Shown: positions 1 to 10,762, counted from the stretch's first letter. The stretch is 64,000 bases of DNA from Pectobacterium sp. PL152 (GCA_021907015.1 CP091064.1:3968001-4032000), one strand, 5' to 3'. Notes: a model not told the origin generated them from the sequence alone. Made by a program: numbers and translations.

Positions 1-671
1 CTCGGTCTCCTGCCAGGCGACCTGCTGAATGCCATTGTCATCGAACTGATAAATCACCGCGTTGGGGTAAGCCAGAATAATAGGCGAGTGGGTGGCAATG
101 ATGAACTGACATCCCGTATTCACTAGCTGATGGATGCGCGCTAAGGCTGCAAGCTGTCGGGTTGGAGAGAGTGCCGCTTCCGGTTCATCCAGCAGATAAA
201 ACCCGTTGGCACCGAAGCGATGGTTTAACAGCGCCATGAACGATTCGCCGTGCGATTGCTGGTGTAGCGAAACACCACCGTAAGCCAGTTGAATCAGACC
301 AGGGTCAATATTTTCTATTTCTGTCGCGACGTTGAAAAAACTTTCTGCCCGTAAAAATAGCCGGTGCGTGGACGTGTTATACCTTTGACGATGCGGATGT
401 AGTCGCTCAGGTTGGAATGGGAGTCGCGTGTGCTGAAATTGAAGTTACGCGATCCGCCTTCCGGGTTGAACCCCATCGCGATCGCCACCGCCTCTAAAAA
501 AGTTGATTTTCCAGAGCCATTCTCCCCTACAAGGAAAGTAACATCGGGGTGGAAGCGAATCTTTTCGAGATCGCTGATTGCCGGAATGCTAAAGGGATAA
601 TGCTGGGGATCACGTATTTTCTTTGGATGAAAATAGACACGTTGCAGATAGGGTTTGTCACGTTGTTCCAC
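1..671 (-). CDS. AAA/ABC-type ATPase, partial at left edge, frame-broken
   Basis: Predicted SMC/ABC-like ATPase of unknown role. It starts at GTG (671) with AGG about 8 bases upstream. The N-terminal part has a Walker A motif GENGSGKST at residues 49-57. The frame breaks at the A5 run at 353-357; adding one base lets the protein continue as GYFLRAESFFNV and read open to base 1. That second part holds a signature-like SHGES and a Walker B LLDEPEAALS followed by an IIATHSP switch-type histidine. The C-terminus lies outside the window. The gene begins one base after the stop of the upstream membrane protein, so the two are probably co-transcribed. The Walker motifs are clear; the biological function is not known. 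Confidence 0.75.
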
Positions 672-672
672 C

Positions 673-1071
673 TTATTTACCTTTTGATATTGAAGGCATC
701 TTATTTTTTCCTAATAAAGTGCCTTTATTTGGATGATGGAAAATTTTCAGAGTGATAAAACCAGCAGTCAGTAAAATAGTGCTGGCTAGTAATGCTTTAA
801 TGAGTGGCGGAGAGCTTGAGAAGAATAGGTCGAAAGTCGCCGTGGTTAGAGAAAATAATATCGTGATGGCGGTAATAGCTAGGACGTCATAGGGTGATAT
901 TTTGTGCCTGAATATGATTGCCTTAGCTGCTAACACGATGATGGCGCCGATGATATATCCAGCGATGGATGCTGCGGTACCTGAATAAGGATTATTCTCG
1001 ATTGCAAAGTAACCTGCGACGAAGAGGATTAAAATGCTGGAAATAACAAAGGGTAAAATTATTCTTTTCAC
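673..1071 (-). CDS. Small integral membrane protein, unknown function
   Basis: A 132-residue hydrophobic protein with about four predicted membrane helices (residues roughly 4-23, 33-50, 62-82 and 88-110) and a basic, soluble C-terminal tail. I do not recognise the family. Its stop (TAA) is directly followed by the GTG of the ATPase gene, so the pair looks like a two-gene operon of an ATPase and a membrane partner. Nothing else shows function. Confidence 0.6.
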   Translation of the reverse strand: MKRIILPFVISSILILFVAGYFAIENNPYSGTAASIAGYIIGAIIVLAAKAIIFRHKISPYDVLAITAITILFSLTTATFDLFFSSSPPLIKALLASTILLTAGFITLKIFHHPNKGTLLGKNKMPSISKGK

Positions 1072-1259
1072 ACCATTTTCCCTTATTGAACTGATTGAGA
1101 ATTAAGAGCCCAGATTGCGTTATTTTACGGTATGTGTGAATTTAGGTCTCATGATTAAATTGGTATAGAACAGAAGAAATATGAATATATACCTTGAGCT
1201 GCTTGTGCGTTAGCGACATTTTAATTTGAGTTTTTCCGTGATGATGGAAATCTTATATT

Positions 1260-1284
1260 GACGCCGACGGAGACCGTCGGCGTC
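1260..1284 (-). terminator. Hairpin downstream of the autotransporter gene
   Basis: Perfect 11-bp inverted repeat GACGCCGACGG / CCGTCGGCGTC with a 3-base loop, 8 bases past the stop of the autotransporter gene. The U-tract on the minus strand is weak, so termination is likely but the hairpin could instead protect the mRNA 3' end. Confidence 0.6.
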
Positions 1285-1291
1285 ATGGCTA

Positions 1292-4238
1292 TCAGAAGGA
1301 AACGTCAACGCCGCCGCGCAGCACTTCTTCGTTACCGCGATCGGCAAAGTGTTTGTCAGCACGCAGGAAGAAACGGGCATCGGCGGCTTTACCCACGTCC
1401 AACCTCACACCTGCCCACTGCGAATCTTTATCCAGTCGGATGCCGGGAATATCCAGGCGCTCACCTTCGCGGCCCAGACCGCTCCAGCGGGCAGAAACGT
1501 CGAGCGACGGGTTGGTAAACGCGTGTTGATATTCTCCGCTAAGGCCGACGCTGCTCCACCATCCCTGATTCCATTGCAACAGCGCTCGCAGGTTCACCCC
1601 CGTCAGGCCAACGGTACGGGAATAATCGTTGCCTTCTCCCGTCAGGCCGAACGCACTGCCGGTGTCCGTAAAGCTGCCGGTGGACAGGTAGCTGTATTTG
1701 AGCCCGGCATAGGGCTGCACGCTAAAGATATCGTTGAGCGCCAGATCGTAGCCCGTTTTGAGCAGACCCTGCCAGCTATCGCTTGAGGTGCTGCTGGAAA
1801 CCGCCTCAACATTGTCCAGCAGGATAGAACGCTTCAGCTTATCGCGGCCGTGCTGATAGCTCAGGTTGCCCTGAACATACCATTCTGGCGTGAGATTATA
1901 TCGGGCGTAGGTCATCACCCCGTGCAGCTCATTCTCACTGCTGCCGCCACTACCGTCGTAGTCGGCTTTGATCTGACTGTTGGTATAGGCAATCCCGGCG
2001 CGTAATCCAGGGGTGTTGAAGTCGGTATCCGTGCCGATGGCCGTCAGCGTGATGTCGTAATGGCTGCCCAGATAGCCCGACTGTTTCAGGTCACCGCGCA
2101 ACTTGCCCGTCTCAATCCACAGGCCGTAGCTTTTCTCTCTTCCCAATAAATCCAGACGGTTGTTCAGCAACTGATTCTGATAATCCAGGCTGTTAAACAG
2201 AATCGCGTTGCTGGAGGCGTGCGCCTGACCAGACAATGAATCTAGCGCAACGGCGGCGGCGCTCGCGCTGCCTAACTGTTGAAACGCAGCGGCCTTCGCC
2301 AGTAAACCGGATTGCTGTGCGGACGTTGACGATTGGGCAGACCAACGGTCAGCGACCTGTAATGCTGACTCGATATTGGCCGCCGTTTGCAGCTGTGCAG
2401 CACTGCGTAAGCCGCTGGCGGTTACCGCATCAACAGTATTCAGACGGCTGAACGCGCCGATCACATCGTTACTGCCGTAGGTCAGGTTGCCGGTCAGGAA
2501 CAGGCCGAGGTCGAGATTGCTGAACGTACCGCTAATGCCCTGATTACTGTGCAGGAGCGTTTCTTGTGCCTGAACGATATAGGTGTTGCTGGGGAGACCA
2601 ACGCGTAACCCGCCATCCAGTGCCGCGCGGCCTTCAACGGTGAATGGATTGGCTAACGTTACGCTCAGCAGGCCGGTACTGCCCTGCGTGTAATTGCCTG
2701 CGACGGTCAACCCGCCATCTGCGGTGGTGGCAACGATACCCGTGTTACTCACATTGCCGCCAATACGGCCTTTTCCTGCCAGCGTGCCGGAGCCGGATAC
2801 GCTGGCATTGCCCGTAATTGAACCATCAACGTACAGGCTGTTGGCGGTAATCAGCGTGTCGCCCCTATAGGTGTTACTGCCGGTTAAATGCAGAACGCCT
2901 CCCGCATTGCTGGCGCCGTTGACAATCAGGCCGTAATCACCGCTGATATCGTTAGCAAACGTGTAGTCACCCGCCGTTAAACGAGCGGTGAAGTTATCGG
3001 CATAAAACATGGCCGGGCCTTTTACCGCTTTATCGACGTTCAGATCGCCCCAGCCAAAGGTGTCATTGTAAGGCCTGCCGTTGGCGGTGTCGGCGACGGT
3101 GATATAAGCCGGACGGAAAATAACGGCGGTAACATTCCCCTCGCTGTCCCTGATGGTTTCATAGTAAGAATTATCCGCGTCGTATCGTCGATAGCCATCG
3201 GTGTGATAGGTCGCGGTAGTGAGCAAGGTCTGTTGCAGGTTGTAGCCCGTCATCCATGGGTAAGTCGCCTTGACAAGCGAGGCGCCTCCAGCGACGCGCG
3301 GAGCCGCAAACGAGGTGCCATGACTGCGTTCTATGGTGCTGCTGTTAGCCAGCGGATAATCGACGTAGCCCGGTGCGCTCATGCAATAGGCCGCGACATT
3401 ACCACAGGCATCAAAGAGATAGAGTTCTGAAGGGCGTGTGGTGCCATCATTGCCTACCCATTCGGGAACATAGCCGGTAACGGCCAAAATCCCTTTCTGC
3501 AGCGAGGCATCGTCAAAAATCAGTGGGATCTGGGTATTGGGGGACGGTGTGGAGGTGGCATTGTTCCCGGTAGCGACAATACTTAGCGCCTCGGCATCGA
3601 CAATGCTTTTCAATTCGTTACGCACTAAGAGATAGCTAAAATTGTTTCTCGCGGCGTTCAGTGTCTCGGCGGTTGTTAATCGCTCATCTGCCGCATAGGA
3701 CATATTGATGATTTTCACGCCTGAATTGAGCAGCCAGTTCACGGCAGACGTGGTGTTTTGATAATCGAAGCGGTTATTTAACGACGTTTGCGCAATATAG
3801 AGTTCGCTGTCTGGCGCGACGCCTCCCGCATAGCTTTCCGTTGCCAAACCCGCTAACGTTAATGCCACCAGCGTACCGTGGCCGTTCACGCCCTGATTAT
3901 CGTTAAGCTGCGAACCGCCGCCGACAAAAGAGGCAAAATGCAGGTTGCTGTAATTAAATTCTGGGCGCGCGGCTTCCAGACCGGAGTCAATAATGCCTAC
4001 CTTCACGGCAGATGACGTCGGCGTTTCCGGCGTAGTGGGTGTGGTTGGCGTCGTCGGCGTAGTGGGCGAGGGCGTCGTTGGCGCGACGCTGGCAGTTTCA
4101 CCGGCGCCCCCTCCGCTACTTCCGCAGCCTGCCAATACCAGTAACGCGAGACTGATATGGGCAGCGATGATTGACCGCCTGAATACGTTATTTTTAATGA
4201 ATTGGTGCTTTTAATGAGAATAGCTGCGCTGCTGTCAT
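1292..4238 (-). CDS. Subtilisin-type autotransporter serine protease, lipoprotein (SphB1/NalP-like)
   Basis: Predicted surface protease secreted by the type V pathway. From the Cys of the lipobox LVLAGC the order is: a Pro/Thr linker (PTT repeats), an S8 peptidase domain with catalytic Asp in GIIDSG (about residue 50 counted from the TTG at 4135), His in NGHGT (about 86) and Ser in HGTSFAAPR, a passenger with autotransporter-associated repeats, and a C-terminal beta-barrel of about 280 residues ending in Phe. No ATG precedes the lipobox in frame. An ATG at 4238 with AGGGA 7 bases upstream opens in another frame and joins this one if the A4 run at 4209-4212 is one base shorter. That gives a complete lipoprotein signal with an RR n-region. 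An ATT start at 4198 is the alternative. Bordetella SphB1 and Neisseria NalP are lipid-anchored relatives that process other surface proteins; the substrate here is unknown. Confidence 0.88.
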
Positions 4239-4466
4239 TATATTTCCCTGTATTTTTAGAACATGGAACCGCCTCCCAGAAAAAACAGGGATTTGGAAAG
4301 CCAATTTCCGCTACTGAGAGGCGTTATTCTGGTGAATAAACCTTATTTGCACGAAGGACGGTTTCTGGTAGAAAAGAACCTTATTCCCCTTCACCGATCT
4401 TTGTGCAACAACCACAGGAAAGTGACAGCGCGAACCCTATTATTTTTGCTGAGTCAGGATAAGCCG

Positions 4467-4694
4467 ATGCTGGAATTACGCCCCAACTGTGAACACTGCG
4501 ACTGTGATTTGCCGCCGGACGCCGAAACGTATATCTGCTCCTATGAATGTACGTTCTGTCCCGACTGTGCGGAGATCGTGTTTCACCACGCCTGTCCGAA
4601 CTGCGGCGGTGGTCTGGTCAAACGGCCTGTGCGTCCGGCCCGCTGTCTGGTGAACGATCCGGCTTCAACGATCCGTATCGTCAAACCGCACTGA
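4467..4694 (+). CDS. DUF1272 zinc-ribbon-like protein
   Basis: A 75-residue protein starting MLELRPNCEHC, recognised as the DUF1272 family. It has about ten cysteines arranged as CxxCxC, CxxxC, CxxC and CPNC, typical of a structural zinc-binding fold. The frame is open further upstream, but the ATG at 4467 has AGGA 7 bases before it and matches the usual family length. It is transcribed away from the autotransporter. Molecular function is unknown. Confidence 0.8.
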   Translation: MLELRPNCEHCDCDLPPDAETYICSYECTFCPDCAEIVFHHACPNCGGGLVKRPVRPARCLVNDPASTIRIVKPH

Positions 4695-4862
4695 CAGGGC
4701 GAGGAAGGCGGCATGTCCCCGCTGTCGTTGCAAAAATGGAACATCTCGTTCAGTAATTCCCGATTTCTCCTTTTAGCACGCGGCGTATAGTGAGCATTAA
4801 CCGTACTTTATGACGAATGCTGGCAGAGGGTGGCGTTCGGCGCAGGTTCTCAGGAGAGAAAC

Positions 4863-5477
4863 GTGAATCAAGATTATGTTGTTGTTCAGCAGCCTTCGGC
4901 GGCGAATCGGTTAATCCTGTTGTTTCATGGCGTGGGCGATACCGCCGCGGGCATGGCACAGATTGGGCGCTATTTTGCCGCCGCCTTGCCGCAGGCGATG
5001 GTGATCAGTATCGCCGGGCCGTTCAGCACCGGCTATGGCGACGGTCGGCAGTGGTTCTCTGTGCAGGGGATCACGGAAGAGAATCGTTTATCTCGTATTG
5101 AAGCAAACCTGCCGCGTTTTGTGGAGACGGTGCGCCACTGGCAGGAAAAAAGTGGCATGAGTGCGGAACAAACCGTGCTGGTGGGCTTCTCTCAGGGCAG
5201 TATTATGTCGCTCGAAGCGTTGAAGTCAGAATCTGCGCTGGCCAGGCACATTATCGCGTTCAGCGGCCGCTTTGCCGTGTTGCCAGAAAAAGCCTTTGCT
5301 GATGTTACGGTACACCTGATTCACGGTGAAGCGGACGGTGTGATTGTTGGACACGCTCATGCTGCCGCTGAGCGTTTTCAGAGACTGGGGACTGCGTTTA
5401 CGTTGGATATCGCGCCCGCTGTTGGGCACGGGATTGATGAACGGATGCTGAAACAGGCGTTGGCCTATCTCAAATAA
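4863..5477 (+). CDS. ypfH: YpfH-type esterase (alpha/beta hydrolase)
   Basis: Carboxylesterase of the phospholipase/carboxylesterase family, about 204 residues, probably cytosolic. An oxyanion-region FHGVGD lies near the N-terminus, the nucleophile elbow is GFSQGS, and later Asp (HGEADG) and His (VGHGI) complete the triad. The GTG at 4863 is preferred: it follows AGGAG at good spacing and gives the usual N-terminus. In E. coli ypfH lies next to ypfN; here about 9.4 kb of accessory DNA separates them. Confidence 0.88.
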   Translation: MNQDYVVVQQPSAANRLILLFHGVGDTAAGMAQIGRYFAAALPQAMVISIAGPFSTGYGDGRQWFSVQGITEENRLSRIEANLPRFVETVRHWQEKSGMSAEQTVLVGFSQGSIMSLEALKSESALARHIIAFSGRFAVLPEKAFADVTVHLIHGEADGVIVGHAHAAAERFQRLGTAFTLDIAPAVGHGIDERMLKQALAYLK

Positions 5478-5839
5478 CCCGCTAGTTCCGCCATACTCTA
5501 ATCTGCCTGTTCGTTGGTTTCCTTTACATGCCGGTCCGTTACAGGGCTGGCTTTACAGGAACACGGCCATATGTCGCTCAACGCGCGAATGTGTTATCAC
5601 GCTACTCGAATTATTTAGCGTTCATTCCATCAGATTCTCTTATTGCTTTTTTTTCCTACGCTGCATTCAAATTCGAGTATGTCATTTAGGAATGAATTTT
5701 TATCCATATTAAAAATAAAATAATCCATATTTGGATGTTAAATAATATAGGCAATGTTTTTATTTGTGTTGAGTGTTCAATATTTATCTTCTTTTTTCCG
5801 ATATAAATATTACATCCTTATGGAAAAAGAGGGTGTGCC
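5478..5839. other. AT-rich intergenic region before the first chemoreceptor gene
   Basis: No gene seen in these 362 bases. Around 5603-5619 the sequence CTCGAATTATTTAG matches the end of the longer repeat at 17687-17797, so a repeat remnant is likely. The second half is very AT-rich and carries the candidate flagellar promoter listed separately. Confidence 0.6.
5777..5804 (+). promoter_or_regulatory. Candidate sigma-28 (FliA) promoter of the first chemoreceptor
   Basis: TCAA, 16 bases, then TCCGATAT, compared with the flagellar class III consensus TAAA-N15-GCCGATAA. The core CCGATA is kept but both boxes deviate, so this is weaker than the promoter of the second chemoreceptor. Its position about 40 bases upstream of the ATG fits. 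Confidence 0.35.
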
Positions 5840-7510
5840 ATGTTTAAACGCATAAAAGTCATTACCATCCTTGTTATCTTGTTGTTTGTCTTGGGGATAT
5901 CTCAATTCTTAACCGGTGCGCTATCCGTTCGGGCACTGATTAACGACAGAGAGGGATTCCTTGTTTCCCAACGCTCTAACCAGAATGTGGCCGCCTTTAC
6001 TGATGCATGGATTATGATGAATCAGACGCGCATCGCTATTGGCTCGATTATACAAAACATGATGATGGGGAATGCGGATAAAGAGGCGATGCAGGCGCTC
6101 TTACAGCAGGCTAAATCGCAATTGGCTGCCTCAGAGAGTAGTTATAAACACTATTTGTCTCTGCCTAATACGCCCGGATTGGATGACGCGTTATCCAAAA
6201 AACTTGAGGCGAGTTATACCGCTTACGACAAGCTGCTGAATGATATTGTTGATTCGCTTTCCGGCGGGTTAGCGGGGGCGGCGATGAAATTGAGTAGTGG
6301 TGCCACGCCGCTTAACGTGGCGATGCAGGACACCTACATTACGTGGCGTGAGGCGCAAAACCAACTGTCGGATGACGGCTTGAAGGAAAACCACACGGCG
6401 TTTGAAACGATGCTGTGGCTGCTGGGCGCTTTGTCCGTTGTTGTCGTACTGGTGATTATCCTCAGTTGGATCGGGTTGCAGCGCATTCTTTTGCACCCGC
6501 TGCGTACGCTCATGCGGCATATCAGCGCGATCGCCGAGGGCAATCTGACGCATCCTATTGATACCGCCGGCCGTAATGAAATGAGCCAGCTCGCGGCGGG
6601 GCTGCACCATATGCAGCAGTCATTAATCCGCACCGTGAGTTTGGTGCGCGACAGTTCCCACTCCATCCACTCTGGGGCGAGTGAAATCTCGGTCGGCAGC
6701 AACGATCTGTCTTCGCGTACGGAGCAACAGGCCGCCTCGTTACAGGAAACAGCCGCCAGCATGGAACAGTTGACCTCAACGGTGAAACAAAACTCTGACA
6801 ATGCGCGTCAGGCTACGCAGCTGGCAAAAAATGCGTCAGATACGGCGAATAAAGGCGGCACTGTCGTTGATAATGTCGTAAAAACGATGAATGAGATCGC
6901 CGACAGTTCTCAAAAAATTGCCCACATTACCAGCGTGATTGATAGCATCGCTTTCCAAACCAATATTCTGGCGCTGAATGCAGCGGTAGAGGCCGCGCGT
7001 GCCGGTGAGCAAGGACGAGGTTTTGCCGTGGTGGCAGGGGAGGTGCGAACGCTGGCGCAGCGCAGCGCTCAGGCCGCTAAAGAGATCAAAACGCTGATTG
7101 ATGATTCGGTTAGCCGCACCAATACCGGCTCTGTGCAGGTAAAAGACGCGGGCGATACGATGCAAGAAATCGTCAGCGCCGTGAGTCGGGTAACGGATAT
7201 CATGGGGGAAATCGCGTCGGCGTCCGATGAACAAAGCCGGGGGATCGAGCAGGTCGGGCAGGCGGTCAATGAAATGGATCGCGTCACCCAGCAAAACGCC
7301 TCGCTAGTGGAGGAATCGGCTTCTGCCGCGGCGGCATTGGAAGAGCAGGCCAGATATTTACAGAACGCGGTGGCGGTGTTCAAAATTAATCAATCGGCAG
7401 CACAGGAACATCGCACCGAGAGTGCGCCGTCTCTTGCTGCATTACCGACATCGCTGTTGCCCAAACCCGCATCCTCTGGCTCGGCAAATGCGAACTGGGA
7501 AACGTTTTAG
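5840..7510 (+). CDS. Methyl-accepting chemotaxis protein, Tar/Tsr type
   Basis: A 556-residue inner-membrane chemoreceptor. It has a first membrane helix at about 8-29, a periplasmic four-helix-bundle-type sensor up to about 190, a second helix at about 192-214, a HAMP domain at about 215-268, and a signalling domain with the conserved hairpin region ([20 protein letters not shown]) near 371-390. It ends in NWETF, the pentapeptide that tethers CheR/CheB. The ligand cannot be read from the sequence. RBS GAGGG precedes the ATG. It stands alone, next to the organic-acid cluster, which makes a carboxylate ligand conceivable but unproven. Confidence 0.95.
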   Translation: MFKRIKVITILVILLFVLGISQFLTGALSVRALINDREGFLVSQRSNQNVAAFTDAWIMMNQTRIAIGSIIQNMMMGNADKEAMQALLQQAKSQLAASESSYKHYLSLPNTPGLDDALSKKLEASYTAYDKLLNDIVDSLSGGLAGAAMKLSSGATPLNVAMQDTYITWREAQNQLSDDGLKENHTAFETMLWLLGALSVVVVLVIILSWIGLQRILLHPLRTLMRHISAIAEGNLTHPIDTAGRNEMSQLAAGLHHMQQSLIRTVSLVRDSSHSIHSGASEISVGSNDLSSRTEQQAASLQETAASMEQLTSTVKQNSDNARQATQLAKNASDTANKGGTVVDNVVKTMNEIADSSQKIAHITSVIDSIAFQTNILALNAAVEAARAGEQGRGFAVVAGEVRTLAQRSAQAAKEIKTLIDDSVSRTNTGSVQVKDAGDTMQEIVSAVSRVTDIMGEIASASDEQSRGIEQVGQAVNEMDRVTQQNASLVEESASAAAALEEQARYLQNAVAVFKINQSAAQEHRTESAPSLAALPTSLLPKPASSGSANANWETF

Positions 7511-7569
7511 CCGAGGAGTCGTGCTGCTGTTCCCCAGTTAAAACAATAAAAACCGTCCGTAGAGCGGTA

Positions 7570-7745
7570 GTAACGGATAGATCGTAAAGACGCTGTGAAT
7601 ACGTCCATGTACGCTCGGCTTGCGCAGATATGAATCTCATCCCTGAGATTCACCCTTTCAGGGCCGTCGCAAGCGACGTTCAAAAACGTTCCTGACGTTT
7701 TTGTCCCTGGCGCAAACGCTTTACTCTTCTATTCCGTTACTCCCG
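7570..7745. repeat. Intergenic element with three tandem hairpins
   Basis: Between the chemoreceptor and atoB lie consecutive perfect inverted repeats: GAATCTCA/TGAGATTC with a 4-base loop (about 7631-7650), GTCGC/GCGAC, and CAAAAACGT/ACGTTTTTG with a 5-base loop (about 7681-7703). The composition differs from both flanks and resembles dispersed intergenic repeats of soft-rot enterobacteria, from memory only. The last hairpin could also serve as a bidirectional terminator for the two convergent genes. Confidence 0.5.
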
Positions 7746-7821
7746 TTTTCGTTCTGCAAATAGGTTTGTCGATGGTCGGATTACTTTATTCTCTGACACA
7801 TGTTTCGACCAACAACCCGTT

Positions 7822-9000
7822 TTAAATGCGCTCAACGATCATCGCGATACCTTGCCCACCGCCGATGCACAGCGTCGCCAGCCCCAGCGTTTTGTTGTAG
7901 CTGTGCAGCGCGTGTACCAACGTGACAAGAATGCGCGCGCCGCTTGCTCCGATAGGGTGACCCAGCGCAATCGCACCGCCGTTGACGTTCACTTTTTCTG
8001 GATCGAGCTGGAGATCGCGCTGTACGGCCAGAAACTGCGCGGCAAAGGCTTCGTTGGCTTCAATCAGGTCGATATCGCCGATTGTCAGCCCGGCTTTGAG
8101 TAGCGCTTTCTGCGTCGCCGGAATCGGCCCCAGCCCCATGACTTCACTCGGTACACCAGCAGATGCCCAACTGCGGATACGCGCCAGCGGGGTAATCCCC
8201 TGTTTTTTCGCTTCGGATTCACGCATTAACACCAGCGTCGCGGCCGCATCGTTAATGCCGGACGCATTGCCTGCGGTGACGGTGCCGTTCGCGGAGAATG
8301 CCGGACGTAGCGCTGCCAGCGACGCTAGCGTGGTATCCGCACGAGGGAATTCGTCCCGATCGAAGATCCGCGTCTCTTTCTTGTTACGCAGTGACAGCGG
8401 AGTAATTTCCGCCTTGAAGCGGCCAGCCTCAATTGCGGCGACGGCTTTCTGCTGGGACGCCAGCGCCACCCGATCTTGTTCTTCACGCGTAAGCTGGTAG
8501 CGCTCGGCGATATTTTCCGCCGTGGTGCCCATGTGGTAATCGTTAAACGCACACCACAGGCCATCGTTAATCATGATGTCAACGAGCTTGCCATTTCCCA
8601 TGCGGTAACCGTGGCGCGCTTTTTCCAGCAGGTAAGGCGCGGCGCTCATGTTTTCCATCCCGCCCGTTACGCAGACCTGATTATCGCCGGACAGAATAGA
8701 CTGTGCGCCGAGCACGACGGCCTTCAGGCCGGAACCACAGACTTTGCTGACGGTCAGCGAGGGGGTCTCAAAAGAGAGACCGGCAGCCTGACTCGCCTGA
8801 TGTGCCGGGTTTTGACCCAGACCAGCTTGCAGCACATTGCCGAGAATCACTTCATCAACCGCCAGCGTGTCCGGCAGCGTCGACAGACAGTCACGAATGG
8901 TGGCTGACGCCATCTCGATAGCGGATGTGTTGGCCAGACTGCCTGCGAATTTACCGATTGCGGTGCGTTTGGCATTAACAATAACAACGGAGTCGTTCAT
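7822..9000 (-). CDS. atoB: Acetyl-CoA acetyltransferase (thiolase)
   Basis: Cytosolic biosynthetic/degradative thiolase, 392 residues, interconverting acetoacetyl-CoA and two acetyl-CoA. The acyl-accepting Cys is in [10 protein letters not shown] (near residue 90), the catalytic His in [14 protein letters not shown], and the second Cys in CIGGGQG near the C-terminus. It starts 11 bases after atoA and is the last gene of the cluster, so it would perform the final thiolysis of the pathway. Very confident for family; the true chain length of the substrate is inferred from the AtoDA neighbours. Confidence 0.93.
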   Translation of the reverse strand: MNDSVVIVNAKRTAIGKFAGSLANTSAIEMASATIRDCLSTLPDTLAVDEVILGNVLQAGLGQNPAHQASQAAGLSFETPSLTVSKVCGSGLKAVVLGAQSILSGDNQVCVTGGMENMSAAPYLLEKARHGYRMGNGKLVDIMINDGLWCAFNDYHMGTTAENIAERYQLTREEQDRVALASQQKAVAAIEAGRFKAEITPLSLRNKKETRIFDRDEFPRADTTLASLAALRPAFSANGTVTAGNASGINDAAATLVLMRESEAKKQGITPLARIRSWASAGVPSEVMGLGPIPATQKALLKAGLTIGDIDLIEANEAFAAQFLAVQRDLQLDPEKVNVNGGAIALGHPIGASGARILVTLVHALHSYNKTLGLATLCIGGGQGIAMIVERI

Positions 9001-9011
9001 GGTCGCCTCGA

Positions 9012-9659
9012 TTAATGGATGCTGAAGGGTTTTAAATCGGCGGACACGATGAAGTTCGCCTCGGTTTTTTGGCGCAGTTCGTCCACGGTGATGTCAGGGC
9101 TGATTTCGGTCAGCACCATTTGTTGGTCGATAAACTGGAAGACCGCCAGTTCAGTGACGACCATGCTGACTTTATTGGCGGCGGTCAGCGGGTAGGTGCA
9201 CTGGTGCAATAGCTTCGCATCGCCATTTTTGGCGCAGTGTTCCAGGGCGATAATGACCTTCTTCGCGCCGACAACCAGATCCATCGCGCCGCCCATGCCG
9301 GGCACCATTTTCCCCGGCACCATCCAGTTGGCGAGGCTACCGTGCTCATCCACCTGCAAACCGCCTAGCACGCAGACATCGACGTGGCCGCCGCGAATCA
9401 GCGCAAAGGAAAACGCGCTGTCGAACATGGCCGCGCCGGGCACCATGCCGCATGCCTGACCACCGGCATTAACCAGATTGCTGTCCGGTTCAGTGATTGC
9501 CCCCAATCCTAAAAAGCCGTTCTCCGACTGGAAGGTGACTTCAATGCCGTGCGGGACGTAATTCGCGACTTTGGTGGGCAAACCAATACCCAAATTCACC
9601 ACGTCGCCGTTTTTCAGCTCCAGCGCAACGCGGCGGGCGATTAATTCTTTCGCATCCAT
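9012..9659 (-). CDS. atoA: Acyl-CoA:acetate/3-ketoacid CoA-transferase, beta subunit
   Basis: A 215-residue beta subunit carrying the catalytic glutamate in SENGFLGLG, followed by [10 protein letters not shown]. With the alpha subunit it moves CoA from acetyl- or succinyl-CoA to a short keto acid such as acetoacetate. The frame is open 93 bases further upstream, but the ATG at 9659 overlaps the alpha-subunit stop by one base (TAATG), which indicates translational coupling and matches the family start. Confidence 0.93.
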   Translation of the reverse strand: MDAKELIARRVALELKNGDVVNLGIGLPTKVANYVPHGIEVTFQSENGFLGLGAITEPDSNLVNAGGQACGMVPGAAMFDSAFSFALIRGGHVDVCVLGGLQVDEHGSLANWMVPGKMVPGMGGAMDLVVGAKKVIIALEHCAKNGDAKLLHQCTYPLTAANKVSMVVTELAVFQFIDQQMVLTEISPDITVDELRQKTEANFIVSADLKPFSIH

Positions 9660-10315
9660 TATTTTTCTCCCAAATAAAGGTGATCGACCAGCGCCGCTGG
9701 GGTGACAATACATTCCGGTGCTAATTGACCAACCGGAATAACCTGTTCGCATTGCGCCACGACTTTCTTCGCGGCAAGCGCAATGAGCGGGTTAAAATTA
9801 CGGGCGGTGAGATGGTAAATAAGGTTTCCGCTGGTGTCGGCAACACTGGCCTGTAATATGGCGAGATCTGCCATAATCGGCAGTTCTAATAAATAGGTAA
9901 TGTCGTTAAGGGTTATTTTTTGTTTATTCTCTTCGACAATGGTGCCAACGCCTGTTGGCGTCAGAAAGCCGCCTAAGCCTGCACCACCACTGCGAATGCG
10001 TTCTGCCAGCGTCCCTTGCGGCACCAGCTCTACGTCCAATTCACCGGCGATCATGCGACGTCCGGTTTCCGGGTTTGTACCAATATGTGAGGTAATCAGT
10101 TTTTTTACCTGACCGCTGACAATTAACGGCCCAACGCCGGTATCGACAAAGCCGGTATCATTGCCGATCAGGGTTAAATCAGAGACGCCGGATTTAATGA
10201 TCTCATCTACCAATAATTTCGGTGTTCCGACGCCCATAAAACCACCGAACATAATTGTCATTCCATCAAATAAATAAGAACGGAAATGGCTGGCATCAAT
10301 GACTTTATTATTCAT
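9659..10315 (-). CDS. atoD: Acyl-CoA:acetate/3-ketoacid CoA-transferase, alpha subunit
   Basis: A 218-residue alpha subunit with the glycine-rich GGFMGVGTP near the N-terminus and [16 protein letters not shown] around residue 110, the CoA-binding region of the family. It is coupled to atoA by a TAATG overlap. About 147 bases separate it from the next gene upstream, enough room for a promoter, so atoDAB may also be transcribed on its own. Confidence 0.93.
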   Translation of the reverse strand: MNNKVIDASHFRSYLFDGMTIMFGGFMGVGTPKLLVDEIIKSGVSDLTLIGNDTGFVDTGVGPLIVSGQVKKLITSHIGTNPETGRRMIAGELDVELVPQGTLAERIRSGGAGLGGFLTPTGVGTIVEENKQKITLNDITYLLELPIMADLAILQASVADTSGNLIYHLTARNFNPLIALAAKKVVAQCEQVIPVGQLAPECIVTPAALVDHLYLGEK

Positions 10316-10366
10316 TGCATCTTTACTCTTAAATGATGACTCTGGAAAATGGCCGCACGAATCCCC

Positions 10367-10450
10367 ACAGGTAAATAAATACCTGTTAATTACTGTGGCA
10401 CATGTCAGTTATTTCGCGGGAGCAGGGGGATAAATCACCGCCACCTGCTC
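10367..10450. other. Two hairpins in the gap between the AtuA pair and atoDAB
   Basis: GAGCAGG at 10420 pairs with CCTGCTC at 10444 (extended to 10 bp with one mismatch). ACAGGTA at 10367 pairs with TACCTGT at 10380. Neither has a U-run on the minus strand. They may be mRNA-processing or stability elements that set different levels for the two halves of the operon. Confidence 0.4.
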
Positions 10451-10462
10451 TCTGTTATCGGA

Positions 10463-10762
10463 TTAAATATCGATATCCAGTATGGCCGAGCTTAATCCTT
10501 TGCCGTGCATATCCAGTGCCAGTGAACGCGTAACACCACCGCCCAGAGCACCGTACATAACGAAGTTCAGAGCGCCGATCGCGGGTAGCTCATAGCGAAC
10601 GACATCACCTGTCACGATATCGGCAAACCAGGCCTTTACTTTCTCGGCCGTGATCGTCTCTTTCAGCACGTCATAGTCTTCTGCCCGGTAGGCAATCAGC
10701 GAAATATTGGAGGTATTTCCTTTATCGCCGGTACGAGAATGAGCAATTTCACGCAGTTTCAT
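10463..10762 (-). CDS. AtuA-associated small protein (AtuA C-terminal-like domain)
   Basis: A 99-residue protein starting MKLREIAHSRTGDKGNTSN, recognised as the ferredoxin-fold domain found with AtuA (formerly DUF1446) proteins. From memory it is fused to the C-terminus in longer family members such as Pseudomonas AtuA. Here it is a separate gene, coupled to the large subunit by a TAATG overlap, so the two likely form one enzyme. The reaction is not established. Confidence 0.8.
   Translation of the reverse strand: MKLREIAHSRTGDKGNTSNISLIAYRAEDYDVLKETITAEKVKAWFADIVTGDVVRYELPAIGALNFVMYGALGGGVTRSLALDMHGKGLSSAILDIDI

Noticed and set aside
4003-4095. Short tandem repeat (GTCGTCGGCGTAGTGGG-like) as a VNTR locus
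   Set aside because: It is simply the coding sequence of the Pro-Thr linker of the autotransporter; imperfect and short.
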